The notes beneath the pieces were generated by a model. The model ran no database searches and was not told the origin of the DNA. It saw nothing but the letters and a program-made list of their open reading frames with translations. 42,994 bases of DNA from an uncultured Bacteroidales bacterium (lineage in GTDB: Bacteria; Bacteroidota; Bacteroidia; Bacteroidales; UBA932): NCBI GenBank assembly GCA_934725575.1, contig CAKVCK010000029.1:1-42994 (forward strand). The letters run 5' to 3'. Each line of letters opens with the position of its first letter. The first letter of the stretch is position 1. The position numbers and the translations under genes are program-made. Positions 1-10,700 of this stretch are shown in pieces.

Positions 1-76
1 AACAGTGTGTCATGGCCGCAAATGGCCGCATAAGAGAGCCACCAAAATGAAGCAGGTTATTTTTTAACATTTACTT

Positions 77-2473
77 AAAGCAGCCGAGGCTTGGCAGAAC
101 AAGCACGGTGGCAAGTCTGGCTACAGAGAGATGGTTGAAGGAGATGACTACATTCCTGGAGTCGGTTACGTGGCTGACTGGGATGTCGCGGGCATTATGT
201 TCAACAACGCCGCCCCTTCACAGAACCATACTATTTCCGTGCAAGGCAATGTCGGCAAGACAAACTATTATATGTCATTTGGTTATGACAAAGAGCAAGG
301 TCTGATGAACTTCAATCCGGACAAACTCAAGAAGTACAATGCCACCGTCAATGTCACGACACAAGTGAACGACTGGATCCAGATTGGAGCCAGAGTCAAC
401 TATGTCAACAAAGACTACGAAGACTGCACCGACGCTCTCCGCCAAGGTTCATACCAGTACTTGTGGAGATGGGGTTCATTCTTTGGTCCTTGGGGATATT
501 TCAGCAATGGATTGACTGGCCGTAATGCCATTTCATACCGTACCCAGGCCGGAGAAGGATGGACAAAGACAGACAACCTCCGCATCGGTGGCTTCACAAA
601 GATCAACATTGTCAAAGGCCTTACCCTTAATGCTGACTTCACATACCTGCAGAACAATATGAGATACAAGCAGGTAAACCTCCCTGTCCATATGATGAAC
701 ACCTGGTCGATCACTCCTTCCGAAACGACAATGAGCACAACGACCTTCATTGACGCCCGCCGTTCATACACAAGAGGTTACAATACCAACATCTATGGCA
801 ACTATGAGTTAAGCATTGCCGGGAAGCACAATTTCAACATTATGGCTGGTTTCAATGCTGATGAATCAGAATATGAATACCTTAGAGGCACCTACAACAA
901 TATTCTCGACACGAACCTTCCGGAGATCTCATTGACTTTCGACAGCGAGAACAAGAATATTTTCGGTCACAACCACAGTGAGACAGGCTCCGCCGGTTTC
1001 TTCGGAAGAATCAACTATAACTACAAGGACAAGATTCTCCTCGAACTCAACGGCCGTTACGATGGGTCATCCAAGTTCCCTGAGAACAACCGCTGGGCAT
1101 TCTTCCCTTCAGCATCCGCTGGTTGGAGAATCTCAGAGGAGCCTTTCTTCGCTCCTGTGAAGAGCGTTGTCAACAACGCCAAGATCCGCGCATCCTACGG
1201 TGAGATCGGCAACCAGGAAGTAGGATCCAATATGTACATAGCCACTATCGCCCGTCAGGGATCTAATGTCAACTGGCTTGGCACCGGATCCACAAAGATG
1301 GACACGTTCGGAATGCCTAAGATGGTTTCCTCAACCCTTTCTTGGGAGACACTCGCCACTACGAACTTCGGTATTGACCTCGGTTTCCTCAACGGTGAGC
1401 TGAACGCGACATTCGACTGGTTCCAGAGAGACACGAAGAATATGCTCGCCCCTGGCCAGACAATGCCTCAGGTTCTTGGAGCCTCTGCAGCCTACGAGAA
1501 CGCAGGTACTCTTCGCTCGCGTGGATGGGAGATCACCATCGACTGGCATCACAACTTCAATGGTGCGAATGTGTATGCCATCGCGAACCTTGCCGACTAT
1601 AAGACTGTCATCAAGGAGTGGAACAACGACTCTATGCTCTTGAACTCCAACTATTCAGGAAAACGTTACGGTGACATTTGGGGATTTGAGACCGACAGGT
1701 ATTTCGAAGCTTCTGATTTCGTAGGCAAAGACGAGAAAGGCAACTATATTCCTGCCGAAGGTGTCGCAAGTCAGGTTAAGCTCCAGACAGGCAAGTTCAT
1801 CTACGGCCCAGGTGACATCAAGTTCGTGGACCAGAATGGTGACAATGAGATCAACGGAGGAAAGGGCACGGTTGACGATCACGGTGACTTGGTTGTGATT
1901 GGTAACACCGAGCCACGTTACCAGTACAGCCTTAGAATCGGCGGTGACTGGAAAGGATTTGATCTCGATCTGTACTTCCAGGGTGTAGGCAAGAGATCTA
2001 TGTGGACTCAATCCGCTTTCGTTATGCCGTTTATGCGTGGCGCGGACGCTCTCTACAAGAGCCAGACTTCCTACATCACAAATGAAGACGCTGAGAAAGG
2101 TATCATTGACCAGAATGCAACATATCCAAGGCTTACCCAAGGAGGTGCGGCCAAAGGAACAGTTTCCGTTCTTGAGAACGGTAGCACTAACTTCTACCCA
2201 CAGTCCAAGTACCTTGTAAATATGGCTTACCTTCGTCTTAAGAACATAACCATCGGCTATACCCTGCCGGCACAGCTTACCCAGAAGGTAAAGATCAGTA
2301 AGGTAAGAGTCTATGGAAGTATCTACAATGCATTTGATATCATTGACCACACTAAGAAATACGGAATTGACCCAGAAATGAACAAGGGAGAAGGAAAATT
2401 GGCTGATGGAACCTGGGGTCGTACAGATCCTATGCTCCGCACATATTCCTGTGGCATTCAGATCACTTTCTAA
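77..2473 (+). CDS. SusC/RagA-like TonB-dependent receptor, N-terminus missing
   Basis: This is the C-terminal part of a SusC-type outer-membrane receptor that imports glycans or other large nutrients by TonB-driven transport. The open frame starts after an in-frame TAA at 65-67. SusC-like sequence begins at about 77 with an AEAWQNK segment that normally follows the plug. About 800 residues of beta-barrel follow, ending in a C-terminal Phe (GIQITF), as expected for outer-membrane insertion. The signal peptide, carboxypeptidase-like domain and plug, roughly 250-300 residues, are absent. The 76 bases upstream do not encode them in any frame. The first ATG is at 131, but homology extends upstream of it. 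Its SusD follows 21 bp downstream. The gene is either a 5'-truncated pseudogene, one half of a rearranged or insertion-split receptor, or the product of a faulty join. It is very unlikely to work alone. Confidence 0.85.
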   Translation, partial: KAAEAWQNKHGGKSGYREMVEGDDYIPGVGYVADWDVAGIMFNNAAPSQNHTISVQGNVGKTNYYMSFGYDKEQGLMNFNPDKLKKYNATVNVTTQVNDWIQIGARVNYVNKDYEDCTDALRQGSYQYLWRWGSFFGPWGYFSNGLTGRNAISYRTQAGEGWTKTDNLRIGGFTKINIVKGLTLNADFTYLQNNMRYKQVNLPVHMMNTWSITPSETTMSTTTFIDARRSYTRGYNTNIYGNYELSIAGKHNFNIMAGFNADESEYEYLRGTYNNILDTNLPEISLTFDSENKNIFGHNHSETGSAGFFGRINYNYKDKILLELNGRYDGSSKFPENNRWAFFPSASAGWRISEEPFFAPVKSVVNNAKIRASYGEIGNQEVGSNMYIATIARQGSNVNWLGTGSTKMDTFGMPKMVSSTLSWETLATTNFGIDLGFLNGELNATFDWFQRDTKNMLAPGQTMPQVLGASAAYENAGTLRSRGWEITIDWHHNFNGANVYAIANLADYKTVIKEWNNDSMLLNSNYSGKRYGDIWGFETDRYFEASDFVGKDEKGNYIPAEGVASQVKLQTGKFIYGPGDIKFVDQNGDNEINGGKGTVDDHGDLVVIGNTEPRYQYSLRIGGDWKGFDLDLYFQGVGKRSMWTQSAFVMPFMRGADALYKSQTSYITNEDAEKGIIDQNATYPRLTQGGAAKGTVSVLENGSTNFYPQSKYLVNMAYLRLKNITIGYTLPAQLTQKVKISKVRVYGSIYNAFDIIDHTKKYGIDPEMNKGEGKLADGTWGRTDPMLRTYSCGIQITF

Positions 2474-2494
2474 TTTCAAACACTGCAAAGAATT

Positions 2495-4225
2495 ATGAAA
2501 AAAATATTAATAGCAACAATAGCTCTGTCAACGCTGGTTCTGTCAGGATGCGACAATCTTCTGAACAAACAACCGATGGATCAGTTCACCGATGGGAACT
2601 TCTGGTCAAGCGAGACCAACGTCGAGGCTTTCGCCAACAGGTTCTATGACACATTCTCTGGCTACAGCGGAGCTTTTTACTTCCCGACCCTCAACGACAA
2701 TCAGGGAGTGATCGGACTCAGTGACTGGAACTACAAGAACGTTCCGGCGTCAATCTCACTTTGGAACAGTAATTATCAAGCCCTCCGTAGGGCCAACTTG
2801 ATGATTGCCCGTGTTCCTAACGTCGCTTCTATGAGCGATGAGGCCAAGAATAATTGGATCGGTGTGGCAAGGCTCTACAGGGCGCTCAAGCACTATGAAC
2901 TCGTCAGGGCATTCGGAGACATCATCTATGTTGACAAGCTTCTGGACGTTACGGATGAGGACAAGAACCTCTACCTCTACGGGGAGCGGCAGGATCGTGA
3001 CATCGTAATGGATAAGGTTCTTGAAGACCTCAACTTCGCGGTCGAGAACATCTCTATGAACAAAAATTCAAGAACTGCCTTCAATGCTGCCATCGCGCAG
3101 GCCATCAAGTCAGAGATCTGTCTCTACGAAGGCACTTTCTGCAAGTATCGCTCTACAGCTGACGGGCAGAAGGCCGCGGACAACGCCCGCGCGCAGAAAT
3201 TCCTGACCGAAAGCAAGGCCGCCAGCAAGGCTATTATGGACAACTCTATGTACGTGCTCAACGCAAGCTATCAGGGTAACTACAACTCCTTGGATCTCGC
3301 TGGAAACAAGGAAATGATACTCTACAAGAAGTATCTCTACGGTGTCTACGGACATTCAACTATTGACTATACCTGCTCATCAACAATGCAGAACGGAATG
3401 TCAAAGGCTGCGTTCGACTCTTATCTCTTCACCGACGGTAAGCCTCTCGCCACCACGTCATTAAACAAGACCGACCACCCTGTTATGGACAACGGACACC
3501 TTAGCATAGCCAATCTGCTTGCCGTTCGTGACCCACGTCTCTCCGCTTCTGTTGACCCGGTGCTTATGTACAAGGGTAATGCTTATGCCCGCTTCGATCT
3601 TCCTTCAGCCGGAGGAATGGAAACAAGTTCCAGCACAGGCTACGGAGTTTACAAATTCGACAATGATGATATCGATGTCGCCCGCAGGAACCAAGGCGGA
3701 TCCAATGAGACCGACGCTCCTATCTTCTGGCTTGCGAACATCTATCTGAATTATGCGGAGGCCTGCGCAGAGCTTGGCAACTGTACCGAAGCTGACCTCA
3801 ACGCATCCATAAACAAACTCCGTGACCGTGTCGGTATGCCTCACCTCACCACTTCACCTGTAGCAGACCCTGCCAATAATATGGGTGTAAGTAACCTGAT
3901 CTGGGAGATCCGCCGCGAGCGTCGTGTCGAACTTATGTACGACAACGATGACAGATACTGGTGCCTTATCCGCTGGCATCAACTTGACAAACTGGACACC
4001 AGCAAATACCCTGAGCAGACAAAGGGCGCTTACATAGCAGCCGAACCAAAGGTCGGCACAGAAGATTGCGCGACAGTTGATGACAATGGCTACATCAACT
4101 TCTCTTCAGGCAAATCAAGAATCTACGAGTCTCGTCAGTACCTCTACCCAATCCCATCCGGGCAGATTGACCTTTATACGGCAGCCGGCAAGACTCTCAC
4201 CCAGAACCCAGGCTGGGACAAGTAA
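2495..4225 (+). CDS. SusD/RagB-family nutrient-binding surface lipoprotein
   Basis: This is the SusD-type lid protein partner of the receptor just upstream. The signal peptide ends in a lipobox (VLSGC, lipidated Cys at about residue 19), so the protein is a surface lipoprotein. The early segment with NKQPMDQFTDGNFW and the C-terminal run ending in QNPGWDK are typical of the family. At 576 residues it has the normal full length. It starts 21 bp after the receptor stop, which implies co-transcription, and it is followed by a strong terminator. SusD proteins bind ligand over the SusC barrel. No glycosidase or regulator is nearby, so the substrate cannot be inferred. This SusD looks intact even though its receptor is missing its N-terminus. 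Confidence 0.95.
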   Translation: MKKILIATIALSTLVLSGCDNLLNKQPMDQFTDGNFWSSETNVEAFANRFYDTFSGYSGAFYFPTLNDNQGVIGLSDWNYKNVPASISLWNSNYQALRRANLMIARVPNVASMSDEAKNNWIGVARLYRALKHYELVRAFGDIIYVDKLLDVTDEDKNLYLYGERQDRDIVMDKVLEDLNFAVENISMNKNSRTAFNAAIAQAIKSEICLYEGTFCKYRSTADGQKAADNARAQKFLTESKAASKAIMDNSMYVLNASYQGNYNSLDLAGNKEMILYKKYLYGVYGHSTIDYTCSSTMQNGMSKAAFDSYLFTDGKPLATTSLNKTDHPVMDNGHLSIANLLAVRDPRLSASVDPVLMYKGNAYARFDLPSAGGMETSSSTGYGVYKFDNDDIDVARRNQGGSNETDAPIFWLANIYLNYAEACAELGNCTEADLNASINKLRDRVGMPHLTTSPVADPANNMGVSNLIWEIRRERRVELMYDNDDRYWCLIRWHQLDKLDTSKYPEQTKGAYIAAEPKVGTEDCATVDDNGYINFSSGKSRIYESRQYLYPIPSGQIDLYTAAGKTLTQNPGWDK

Positions 4226-4253
4226 TAACTCCATCCTGAGTTTAATATATTCC

Positions 4254-4293
4254 AACAAGCGTGGCCGGGCACTCCCCGGTCACGCTTGTTTTT
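4254..4293 (+). terminator. Rho-independent terminator of the first SusC/SusD pair
   Basis: A 16-bp stem (4254-4269 with 4275-4290, one G-T wobble) closes a 5-nt loop and runs into a T tract. It lies 28 bp after the SusD stop codon. Confidence 0.9.
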
Positions 4294-4500
4294 GCCAAGA
4301 TCTCCAACCCAATGTCCGCCGAAGCGGTACAACATCAAGGGCAAGCAGAAAAATATTTCTGTTTTTTATCAAAGAAATTTACGTTTCTTTAGAATCGTAT
4401 ATGTTTCTTTTCGTTTTTTACGTTTATAATGCCGATATTGCGGGCAGGTTCCGGAAGGGATTCCAGACCATCTATTTCCATTAATCAACTTTGTTAAACT

Positions 4501-5556
4501 ATGAACCACTCTGCCCCCAAAACAGCCATTAACAATGCGGATATGTCCGAGCTGAACCTATACCGCAAACGTTACCGTCATTGCCGGAGACTGATTGATA
4601 ATGACCAAAGATTCAAGGAAATGAGCGAAGAAGAGAAGGACAATTACGCCCAAAGCCTTGCAATACCCGAGTATCTTGATCTGACGTGTGATTGGGCATT
4701 CAAGTACCTTTTCCAGAACCACCCAGACATTCTCATTATGCTCCTTAATGACATTCTACAAGAAAACATCACGTCAATTGAGTTCAAAAACACCGAACTG
4801 GCCAAGGAGGCTCAGAAAGACAAGAAGATACTATTTGATCTTCTCTGCAAAACTCCGACTGGAACCATCCTTGTCGAGATGCAGAAGGCCTCACGATCCG
4901 ACCAACGGGACAGGCTGTTCTTTTATGGAGCCCGATTGATCAACCGGCAGGTCAAGAAAGGCGATGATGACTATGTACTGACCCCGGTCAAAGTGATCTG
5001 CATTATGAACTACGAGGATGCTCATCCAGATTCTCCAGAGGACAAGATCCTCTACCATTACCGCATTCAGGAAGTTGATACCGCCGAACCTTTTGGCAAT
5101 CAAATTTCATTCTACCTGCTTGAATTGCCAAGGATAATGCATTATACCGATGAATATGACAGCCCAGTCGCAGGATGGTGCAGAATATTCAGGAATTTCG
5201 CTATCTTTGCCAAGTCGAGGTCTGAAAAAGATGCCGTGTTCAATAAATTGGAAAGAGCGATGCGCGTCAGCGGCCTTGACGACAATGAGATTGATAACTA
5301 CTTCAGTGTTATGTTGACAGAAAAGGAGATGCGCCCCTACATTGAGGGAGCGAAGCAGCAAGGCTACAGAGAGGGTCATCAAGAGGGATTCAAACACGGT
5401 ATGGAGAAAGGCAAGACCGAAGGTAAGGCTGAGGGCCGCGATGCGGCTATGATAGATGTGGCAGAGTCCTTGCTGGCGCTTAATATGCCAGTCGAACAGA
5501 TAGTGCGGATCACCGGGCTGCCACTTGAGCGGATAAAGTCACTTTCACAGGGATAA
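4501..5556 (+). CDS. Rpn/PDDEXK_2-family nuclease (putative transposase type)
   Basis: This 351-residue protein belongs to the PD-(D/E)XK nuclease group often annotated as 'Rpn family recombination-promoting nuclease/putative transposase'. The conserved DWAFKYLF segment lies at about residues 64-71. The nuclease core reads as Asp113 followed by E126-M-Q128 (an ExQ form of the D...ExK motif). The C-terminal tail is rich in EG..EG repeats (residues about 280-315), typical of the family, and ends in a short helical segment. It is a lone gene between two SusC/SusD systems, after a terminator and before a bidirectional terminator. Family members promote DNA exchange in E. coli, and copies are often numerous in Bacteroidota. 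No terminal inverted repeats are visible, so it is not annotated as an IS element. Confidence 0.85.
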   Translation: MNHSAPKTAINNADMSELNLYRKRYRHCRRLIDNDQRFKEMSEEEKDNYAQSLAIPEYLDLTCDWAFKYLFQNHPDILIMLLNDILQENITSIEFKNTELAKEAQKDKKILFDLLCKTPTGTILVEMQKASRSDQRDRLFFYGARLINRQVKKGDDDYVLTPVKVICIMNYEDAHPDSPEDKILYHYRIQEVDTAEPFGNQISFYLLELPRIMHYTDEYDSPVAGWCRIFRNFAIFAKSRSEKDAVFNKLERAMRVSGLDDNEIDNYFSVMLTEKEMRPYIEGAKQQGYREGHQEGFKHGMEKGKTEGKAEGRDAAMIDVAESLLALNMPVEQIVRITGLPLERIKSLSQG

Positions 5557-5723
5557 TTTTACCCAAACGGGTATCTTTCATTTAAACTGAATATACCGAC
5601 ACATAGCGAAAGATTTTGCGATAGTCTTGGACAACGTGAACGTGTCTCCGGAAAAGGAATCGCTCGTCTCTCATCAATGAGCAGATATTGCAGCTGATTA
5701 TGTTGACGAGGTGATCAATAATG

Positions 5724-5755
5724 AAAGAGGACGGTCAGAATGACCGTCCTCTTTT
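5724..5755. terminator. Bidirectional terminator between convergent genes
   Basis: A perfect 14-bp stem (5724-5737 with 5741-5754) with a 3-nt loop is followed by T-rich sequence on both strands. It sits between the stops of the Rpn-like nuclease (plus) and the second SusD (minus, stop at 5777). The rest of 5557-5776 shows no convincing gene. Confidence 0.85.
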
Positions 5756-5776
5756 AGGGTTATAGAGTAATCTGAA

Positions 5777-7684
5777 TTACTGCTGGTCGGAATCCCACCA
5801 AACGTTGATTGTCCAGACATCCGGTTTGAGGTTCCAGCAATTCTTGCCGTCAGTCTCCCTCACGTATGACATGTCGGCGCCAAGCACCTGATTACCGATG
5901 GCCTGAAGGTTGTCGGTGTTGTAGTTAAGTTCGTGCGAGCACTGTCTCCAACGACGGAAATACTGGCCGGCAGGGATGGCCTCGGAAGCGGCTGCGTTCA
6001 CGTCGTGATAGGCCGCGATGTTCCATCCAAGGAAGAGACTCCTGTTGAAGTCGTAACGACGCATATCATTCCAGATCTCGACAGAGAACAGCAACGCTAT
6101 TCTCTTCTGGGTAAGGATTCTGCCCAATGTCAGATCTCCGGAGGAACCGATACCGTTCGCGAGGAAGTTGTCGATGTCCGCCTGAGCGATAGGAGTGAAA
6201 GAAGGGCAGGAAGCCAAAGAGGCATCCTCATTGACCCAAACCTTGAGTTTTTCGTTCATCAGCTCGATGGAAGCCTTTATACCTTCCTTGTAAGCATCGT
6301 AGGCTCCAGCCTTGTCACCGTTGTTGAACAGAACCTCAGCCTTGATGAAGCAAGCCTCGGCGTATGTTCCGACGTAAGTAGGGGCGGAGACACGTGAATA
6401 GAACGATCCGGACTCTTCCGATCCCTCCTTGTTGTTGTTTCTTCTGTAAATAAGACTGCTCTTGGCGTGATAGCCTTTGGAAGTGGATGTGCTTTCAACA
6501 TAGACGGTATCCCCAAGTCTGTCTGCTGACGATGAGTTGATCCAGAAGAAATCACCATTGCGGATACCCTTCTTAGCAGCCGCGTCATCTGAACCATAGC
6601 TGGCTCTGAGCGGACCGCCGGTGCTGAATATGTTCGAAGACATATCCACGCCAAGGGTCCTTCTCCAAGTACCGTTCGCATTCCACTTGATCTCCTTAGG
6701 TGCGGCATCGCTCTTCTTGGACTTCGCCCAAGGAAGAATGTGGTCGGCACGCGGATCCTCTACTCCAAGACCATCGAAGTTCGTCAGGTTGTCGTAAAGC
6801 ATCTTGGTGGCCATATAACCGCTGTTCATTCCGCAGACGGAGAACAAAGGAGAGTAATCCACAGGCTCGTTCCAACCAAGGTCATCGTGAGTCGTGCCAT
6901 TGTCATCCGTATGGTTGATGACGGTGTTGTCAGCGTTGCTGGCCATAGCCTTGGAAAGGCAGTCCAGAATAGCCTGACGATCATATTTACCTTCAAGATA
7001 ACTGCCTTCGCCCTTCTTGATGAGCTTGTTGATCCAACGGGCCTTGAGCAGATTGGCAAGTTTCGACCACTTGTTGACATCACCGTTGTTCCAGAAATCT
7101 CCGACCGCAAGTGACGGCATCTTATTGGTGTCAATGCTTCTTGACAGGAGGTCTATAGCCTCATCGATGTCCGTAAGGCAGCCAAGATAGATTGTCTTGC
7201 CGTTGTCATATTCAGGAATGGCACTCTCGGAAAGACCTTGTGTGTAAGGCATCTCGCCGTAAAGGTCGGTCATAAGCATATAACCGTAGGCAAGAAGCAC
7301 CTTCGCAACTCCGGCATAGTGCCAGTTCTCCGCGGCCATAGCCTTGGTGTACATATCCTTGAGGGTAGCGCCGGCTCCGACGAGGAACCATTGGTAAGGT
7401 GTTGTGGTTATACCATCCACAGGAGCCCAGTAGGACATACTCCAATATGTACCGCCACTGATGTTTCTGGTCCAATCTCCCATCGCCATCGAAGAACGCC
7501 AGGCGGCGAACTGCTGCGCGCTGTTGGTGTAGAACTCGCAATGGGCAAGTTCGAGCTGGTACTCGGCGGACTCCAGTGTAGGATTCTCAGGGTCGGTGTT
7601 CACATCCAGCCATTCGGCACAGGACACTAACGAGAGCGCCGCCGTCAAAGCACCAGTGAGAAATATTGTTTTGATAAGTTTCAT
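5777..7684 (-). CDS. SusD-like family 2 (RagB/SusD superfamily) lipoprotein
   Basis: This is a surface lipoprotein of the SusD-like_2 type. The chosen start gives MKLIKTIF..., a signal peptide and a lipobox ending at Cys22 (SLVSC). Nine extra codons upstream in frame are not needed. The mature start, AEWLDVNTDPENPT, is highly characteristic of this SusD group, and the C-terminal part contains the usual RRYDFN segment. It lies 33 bp downstream of its SusC (7718-10990, same strand), so the two form an operon that ends at the bidirectional hairpin. The binding lid would close over the receptor to capture substrate. No enzyme accompanies this pair, so its ligand is unknown. The length (about 635 residues) is a little above average. 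Confidence 0.93.
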   Translation of the reverse strand: MKLIKTIFLTGALTAALSLVSCAEWLDVNTDPENPTLESAEYQLELAHCEFYTNSAQQFAAWRSSMAMGDWTRNISGGTYWSMSYWAPVDGITTTPYQWFLVGAGATLKDMYTKAMAAENWHYAGVAKVLLAYGYMLMTDLYGEMPYTQGLSESAIPEYDNGKTIYLGCLTDIDEAIDLLSRSIDTNKMPSLAVGDFWNNGDVNKWSKLANLLKARWINKLIKKGEGSYLEGKYDRQAILDCLSKAMASNADNTVINHTDDNGTTHDDLGWNEPVDYSPLFSVCGMNSGYMATKMLYDNLTNFDGLGVEDPRADHILPWAKSKKSDAAPKEIKWNANGTWRRTLGVDMSSNIFSTGGPLRASYGSDDAAAKKGIRNGDFFWINSSSADRLGDTVYVESTSTSKGYHAKSSLIYRRNNNKEGSEESGSFYSRVSAPTYVGTYAEACFIKAEVLFNNGDKAGAYDAYKEGIKASIELMNEKLKVWVNEDASLASCPSFTPIAQADIDNFLANGIGSSGDLTLGRILTQKRIALLFSVEIWNDMRRYDFNRSLFLGWNIAAYHDVNAAASEAIPAGQYFRRWRQCSHELNYNTDNLQAIGNQVLGADMSYVRETDGKNCWNLKPDVWTINVWWDSDQQ

Positions 7685-7717
7685 ACTTTTTGAATATTTA
7701 AATGATGTCACGGCTGA

Positions 7718-10700
7718 TTAGAAAGTAAGGTTCACACCAAACGTGAAGCTTGAGACGGCAGGAACACCGCAGTAGTCGAATCCGACGGAAGAAGAACCTC
7801 CACGGCCCGCTCCTGAAGCGGCAACCTCTGGATCCCCGTCATAGTTCGTGAAGAGAAGGAGATTGTTCGCGATGGCGGAAACGGATGCCCTCTTGATGAC
7901 CTTGCTCTTTTCCAAAAGCTTCTTAGGAAGATTGTAGGTGACGGAGAGGGTACGGAGTCTCAAAGAGTTGACATCGGTGATCCAGTTTGCGGTCTCGTAG
8001 TTGTAAGATCCAGTGTAGTAGTTCTTGATGATGTTGTAGCCGGATGTCTTTTGGTTGTTGAAGTCGTAAGTCTGATCTGGCTCGAAAACATAAGTCTCCG
8101 GATCAGTGTAGCCGACGACCTTTTTCTTATCGTCGAGAATCTGGTGCACACCACTGATGACCAGAGGCTGGTTCCTTACCTCGGCTGAGAACTTGCTGGT
8201 ACCATTCTGTGTCATCGCATATTTGGTTCCATTGAACACGTCACCACCGATGCGGAATTCCCACAGCATATTGAAAGTCAGGTTCTTGTAAGTGAAGGTG
8301 TTGTTCCATCCTCCAGTCAACTTGGACTCACGGTTTCCGACCTGGATGGCAGTGGCGTCAGTCTTAAGAGGCATATTGTTAGAGTCAAGTACAATGTTGC
8401 CTTTCTTGTCTCTCATCCATGTGGTTCCGCTGATGGCCATGAAGTCGCCTCCTGAGAATGAAGCAGCCTTGGCGCTTCCGTACTGAACATCGGTCACATA
8501 CATAACGTCCATACCCTTAGGAAGGCCGTCCATTGTGCCTCTGTTTCCGGCGATGTTGAGAGCTGATTCCCAAACGAAATTCCTGTTCTCGATCGGGGTC
8601 CCGGAGAGTGAGAATTCGATACCCTTGTTGTAAACGTTACCGGCGTTGATCGAGCAGAAGATGTAACCTGTTGACTGAGGTCCACGAGGGCTCAGAATCT
8701 GGTTGTAGGAGTCATTGGTGTAGTAAGCGACGTCCATCTTCAACCTGTGCTGGAAGAAATGGAGTTCGAGACCAATCTCGGAAGACTTGCTCATCTCAGG
8801 ACGGAGGTAAGGGTTACCACGGGTCCAGGTAGCGCCGACTCCGGTCTTGCCCAAAAGGTATGAGCCGACAGGCCAAAGAGCGGTGTTGGTCTCGTAAGCG
8901 CCGGTGTCCTTACCTACCTTTGCCCAGGATGCCCTGATCTTACCGAAGCTGAGGATGTCGTCAGACATCACACCGGTGTCTTGAAGCAGCTGGCTGAACA
9001 CGAATGATCCACTTACTGAAGGGTAGAAATAAGAACGGTTCTCGACAGGAAGGGTTGAAGTCCAGTCGTTACGTCCTGTGGCGGAAAGGAACACGGTGTT
9101 CTTCCAGTCAAGACGAACCTCACCGAACACGCCGACAAGTCTCTTCTTTGTCGCCGAGTGCTGGAACTTCTTGTTGTTGTCCGTCGCGTTTGCGTAGGAA
9201 TAGAAATCCGGAACCTCGAAGTTCCAGGCCATCTTGTAGTTTCTGTCGGTGGAGGTGTCGTCAGTAGCCATACCGGCCATAATGTTTCCGTGGAAATCAC
9301 CGATGGAGTGGTTGGCGTTGATCATAAGGTTGTTGGAGAGGTATGAATATTTAAGGGTGTTGTCACTCATCATACCTTTCTGCCATACCTGCTGGATGGC
9401 CCCTTCCGGAGCGATGCGGGTAGAGTTGGTCGTGTTGTAGGTATCCAGGCCGAGACGGTAGTTGATGAAGAGCCACTTGGTGATGTCGGCGCGGACATTG
9501 ATGGAACCGGTAAAACGCTCCGTCTTGTCCTGATAACTGTTCTTGTTGAGGATCCAATAAGGATTGTCCCTCTCTTCCCAAGGATCGAGACGGTCTCCGA
9601 ACATTCTGTAACGGGTTCCGTCCTCGTTGGCCCAATGCTCCATATCGTCAGTGGTGCTCCAGCCATAGACGGCTCCGAGGGTACCGGTACCTGAAGATCC
9701 GTAAAGTCCGCCCGAAGTAAGGGTCCTGTCTGTCGTGGCCTTTGAATATGCGGTGTTGACACTGAACGTGAAGATCTTGAACTTCTGCTCACCGTTGAAA
9801 CGGAATGTGGTCTTGTCGTAACCGGTGGTCGGCACGATACCGTCCTGTGCATATTTTGAAGCTGAAAGGAAGAAGTTTCCGTCCTTGTGGCCTCCGGAAA
9901 CGCTGAGGTTGGTGTCCCACGTTCCGGCAGGAGTGAAGAAGTTACCTATATTGTCATAAGTTTGAGTGCCTGCGGCCACTTTCTCACCCCAAGAGTTGTA
10001 GGAGAAATCGTTGAATTTCGTTCCGAGGTAGGTCCCGCTTTTGTCATAAAGATCCTCCATATAGCCACGGCTGTACTCTGTCTGTGCCTCAGGAAGAGAC
10101 TTTGCCCAGGAAGTGATGTACTTGGTGTTGAGATTAACCTCGACAACTCCGTCCTTACCTTTCTTTGTGGTGATGAGCACGACACCGTTCGCGGCGCGTG
10201 ATCCGTAAAGAGCGGAAGCGGCCGGTCCCTTAAGGATAGACATACTCTCAATGTCCTCAGGGTTGATGTCCATCACACGGTTTGAGGATGTTGTGGAACC
10301 TGATCCTGATCCATCGAAGGCGGAGTTACCGACAACCTGTGAGGAGTTGTCGTAGATGACACCGTCCACAACGAAGAGCGGCTGGTTGTCGCGGTTCTCC
10401 GAACCGGAGGTACCACCACGAAGGATGATCTGCGCACCGGATCCGGCGGCGCCTGAGGACTGGGTGATGTTTACACCGGCGATCTTACCGGACAGTGAGC
10501 TGATCGCGTTGGCGGTCTTGTTCTTCATCAATTCGGAGGCGTTGATGTCCTCCACGGCGTAACCGAGGGACTTCCTTTCCCTCTTGATTCCGAGGGCGGT
10601 GACAACGGATTCATCGAGAAGCTCATTGTCCTCGGTGATGGTCACATTGATAGGAAGGCCTTCATAGACAACCTCGACCGTCTTGTAGCCGATGCTGGAG

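Noticed and set aside
4077..4484. A 135-codon open frame overlapping the end of the first SusD gene
   Set aside because: It is out of frame with SusD, runs through a strong terminator hairpin, and its translation looks random.
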